Below, one piece after another: positions 61,501 through 64,000 of a stretch of 64,000 nucleotides of DNA. Position 1 is the first letter of the stretch. Each line of letters begins with the position of its first letter. The translations under genes were made by a program, and so were the position numbers. The notes under the pieces are model-generated. The model was not told the origin of the DNA, made no database searches, and was given only the letters and a program-made list of their open reading frames with translations. Origin of the DNA: Dryobates pubescens (lineage: Eukaryota; Chordata; Aves; Piciformes; Picidae); the NCBI RefSeq assembly GCF_014839835.1, contig NC_071644.1, forward strand, positions 4,317,266 to 4,381,265, given 5' to 3'.

Positions 61501-64000
61501 GTTGTAAGAAAGGAATTTAGTGTGAGAAGCCAACACAAGCCCCTTTGCATCAGTCCTGCATCTCCAAAGATCAGATGAACTTGGCCTTCCCTTTCTGCAG
61601 GTTACACACACTGAGTGTGTGCTCAGAGTTCCCTTTAAAGCTGCTGACAGGGTCACCCAACACCCTCACCTATAACATCTTGACTTGAAGGAGTGAAAGG
61701 GGGGTGTTTTCAAGCTGAAATGTTTGAGTAAGAGAGATGCACAGGCAGAGCTGACAGTGCTGACAGCAGGCTGAAGGCAAGTGGCTTTCTCCTGGGCAAG
61801 CACAGCTGGTGCTCAGACAAACCTTGACAAGATCTTCCAGCCTGTCTTGTCTGGAATGCCTAACTCCAAGCCTCAGAAGTGATGACAAGACAGACTGCAG
61901 CAAAACACACTGCTGCGAATTGTGTACAGAAATAAACCAGGACATGACCAGCTCAAGGCAAACAATCCAAGGAGCCCTATTCTTGTGCAGAAAGAGAAGG
62001 ACCCTTCCACATGCTATCATTCAACATGAGCAAGAGGAAAAAGATTTGTCATGGAGAGACACAAAGCATTCATGTCAGTTGCTCTAACAGCATGGAACTG
62101 CTAATTCCACAGCAGAGTGATCTGAAATCCCATCAAGCCAGGATTCCCATGATTTCTAACTGTCCAAAAGCACAAGTCCTTCAAATGAAAGGCAGGCTGA
62201 CACAACCTACAGTGCTGCTTCAGGGTGTGTAAAAGGGTGCTGGACGTTTCGTGGGATAGTTCAGTGCAAGACTTCAGGCATTTTAGAACAACTTGCAGAG
62301 ACCATCCAGACAGAACAAACACCTTCACTCTGCTTACAGGGAAAGAACTTGCAAGTCAGGAGCAATAGCCAGTCCCTACTCATATGCTCCAAGAAATATG
62401 CCAAACTTTTTGCAGCTGAAGAGTCGAGGCTGAAGGCACAGGATAGACACCGGCTGCAGGAAAACACCTTCAGTTTATTCTTGGAGCTTTAAGAGCTTGC
62501 ATGCCTTACTCAAAATGGAGCTAGGACAGTCAGAAACCAGCAAAACTATTTGGGTGGAGAAGACAAGAGCTGTTTCTGTATGTTCCAAAGCAAGAAAGGG
62601 CAAAGAGTGAACCCAAGTCCTGCTCTTTAGCTAGGTCACGTCCTAAGCAGCCCTGGAGAGGGGTCAGGGTTAACAAAAGGTCCTGGGACACACCCAGTTT
62701 CCTCTGCAACAGCTGCCACTGTATCTACCACAGCCCCCTCCTTCCTTTGTGGAAATGGTACAAGTGCAAACAAAAGATCTGCCTTTCCTCTCTTTAAGAA
62801 AACAACAGATGGGAAAGAACACTAAGTGAAAAAAACGGTCTCCAGATGTCAAGAGAGAAAAATAAAACTGAAAACCCAAGCGCTTACAAACAGCTTTGCT
62901 ATGACCAAACTTTCCAGCTGAGCCATGCCATGCACTGTATGACAAGCACAAATTCTACCCTAAAACTTGGCCTCAGGAACCACTTTAAGTTCAAGTTTTC
63001 TCTCATCTGCTGGACAAAATTCAAGAGCCTTCCATGACTCAGCTGTTTTGACTGCAAACACAGCCAGAGAGTGCATCTGCCTACAAACTATCCAGACTGC
63101 AACGACTCCACCAATATCTAAGAGTTCCAGTGACTTAAAGAGCCCTACGTCAAGTCCATGGCTGGTGACCTGGGCACAAAACCTCCTCCTAATCCCAACT
63201 GTAGCAGGACTCAGCAGCCAGCAGTTTGCAGAGTCACACCCTAGAACAACCAGCTTCCATAAAGTCAGTCAAAGGGACAGTTTTAAGAGGTTTAGTGTTT
63301 TGACACACGTATGGAAAGGGCGCCACTCCTGCAGGCTTAGTCAGGAAAATCTTCAGCCTAGATGAAGATTCAGCCTGAATTCAGACAACACAACATCTGG
63401 TTTCCTTCTGCCACAGCTCTCACCTAGCTGGCTCCTTATGGCAAACAACAGGTTAACTGGAGCGCTCCCAGGCTGTGTAGAAGCTTGTCTGGGATACATT
63501 TCCCATGTTACTTGGCCCAGTCTCTTGGCTGGGAGAATGCTCTGTGCTTTATCAAGCCAATCAGCTCTGCAGGCCCTGGAGGCACAATGCTGGCTTCCCA
63601 CAGAGGGTTATCTGTATGCAAAGCTCAAGAGGGCAGGTGCCTGCTGGAACAATACAGGTGCTGGCCAGGATGGTACCTGCTAAAGCAGTGAACTGGCTGC
63701 AACTGGCTCCTAAATGCTGATTTCACCCTTACAGATACTTGGGCTGTGGCAGTTGCAAACATTATCCCAAGTATTTTTAGAGCACAGACAGCTCCACTCA
63801 TCACCCTGCAGCAGATCCTGCTGGCTAGCCACCAGCACCAAGTATCCCTCCTGTGCAGCAACCTGAAGTTACACCAGCTCCTCTCATGGCACAGAGATCA
63901 TTCAACCAAACCCAGAGACAGGGCTCCAAAACACAACACTTCACCATGCATTGAGGACACGGGGTTCCCTGGTCTCTAACTCCAGCTGGAAAGGTGTTCC
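55560..64000. other. Gene-free right end of the window, toward the expected CLCN6
   Basis: No natriuretic peptide ring (CFG...RIG...GLGC), chloride-channel motif, RNA gene or sizeable repeat was found on either strand. By synteny CLCN6 should follow on the minus strand, so part of the last 3 kb could be its 3' UTR. TTTATT (a minus-strand AATAAA) occurs at about 61006, among other places, but this cannot be confirmed. Confidence 0.4.

Noticed and set aside
61000-64000. Possible terminal exons of CLCN6 on the minus strand
   Set aside because: The conserved CBS-domain end of CLCN6 could not be found; at most 3' UTR could be present.

Overview
The window is nuclear vertebrate DNA and almost certainly from a bird. 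Its genes are split by GT-AG introns, it carries CR1-type LINE fragments, and its gene order matches the avian counterpart of human 1p36 (PLOD1, KIAA2013, natriuretic peptide cluster, CLCN6). It contains seven protein-coding genes. Six are on the plus strand. The seventh, PLOD1, is on the minus strand and runs off the left edge. I cannot name the species.

Layout. 1-6 kb: the first three coding exons of PLOD1 (collagen lysyl hydroxylase), minus strand, starting in a CpG-rich promoter near 6 kb. 8.3-11.1 kb: KIAA2013, complete in two coding exons, starting in a second CpG-rich promoter. 11.1-15.1 kb: the KIAA2013 3' UTR, intergenic DNA and a CR1 scrap. 15.2-19.5 kb: a complete eight-exon pancreatic serine protease, closest to chymotrypsin-like elastase 2, with TATA box and poly(A) signals. 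19.9-27.1 kb: an eight-exon membrane guanylyl cyclase of about 696 residues. It has a NIT-like extracellular sensor between two membrane segments, a signalling helix and a complete guanylate-specific catalytic domain. 27.1-40.8 kb: no gene recognised. 40.9-43.1 kb: a C-type natriuretic peptide gene (CNP3 type). 48.1-49.0 kb: a compact GC-rich natriuretic peptide gene of the VNP/renal natriuretic peptide type, with a perfect (TAGGA)16 repeat touching its start codon. 49.7-50.2 kb: a CR1 3' end. 53.0-55.5 kb: NPPB (the avian cardiac peptide historically called chicken ANP), with TATA, GATA and M-CAT motifs and an AUUUA-rich 3' UTR. 55.6-64 kb: no gene recognised. CLCN6 is expected beyond the right edge.

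How the genes relate. The three natriuretic peptides are hormones whose known receptors are receptor guanylyl cyclases, and they act on heart, kidney and vascular tone. A guanylyl cyclase lies beside them here, but it has no ANF-receptor or kinase-homology domain, so it is more likely to sense a small ligand than to be a peptide receptor. PLOD1, KIAA2013 and the elastase are unrelated neighbours. The NIT guanylyl cyclase and the VNP/RNP-type peptide gene are the most interesting content.
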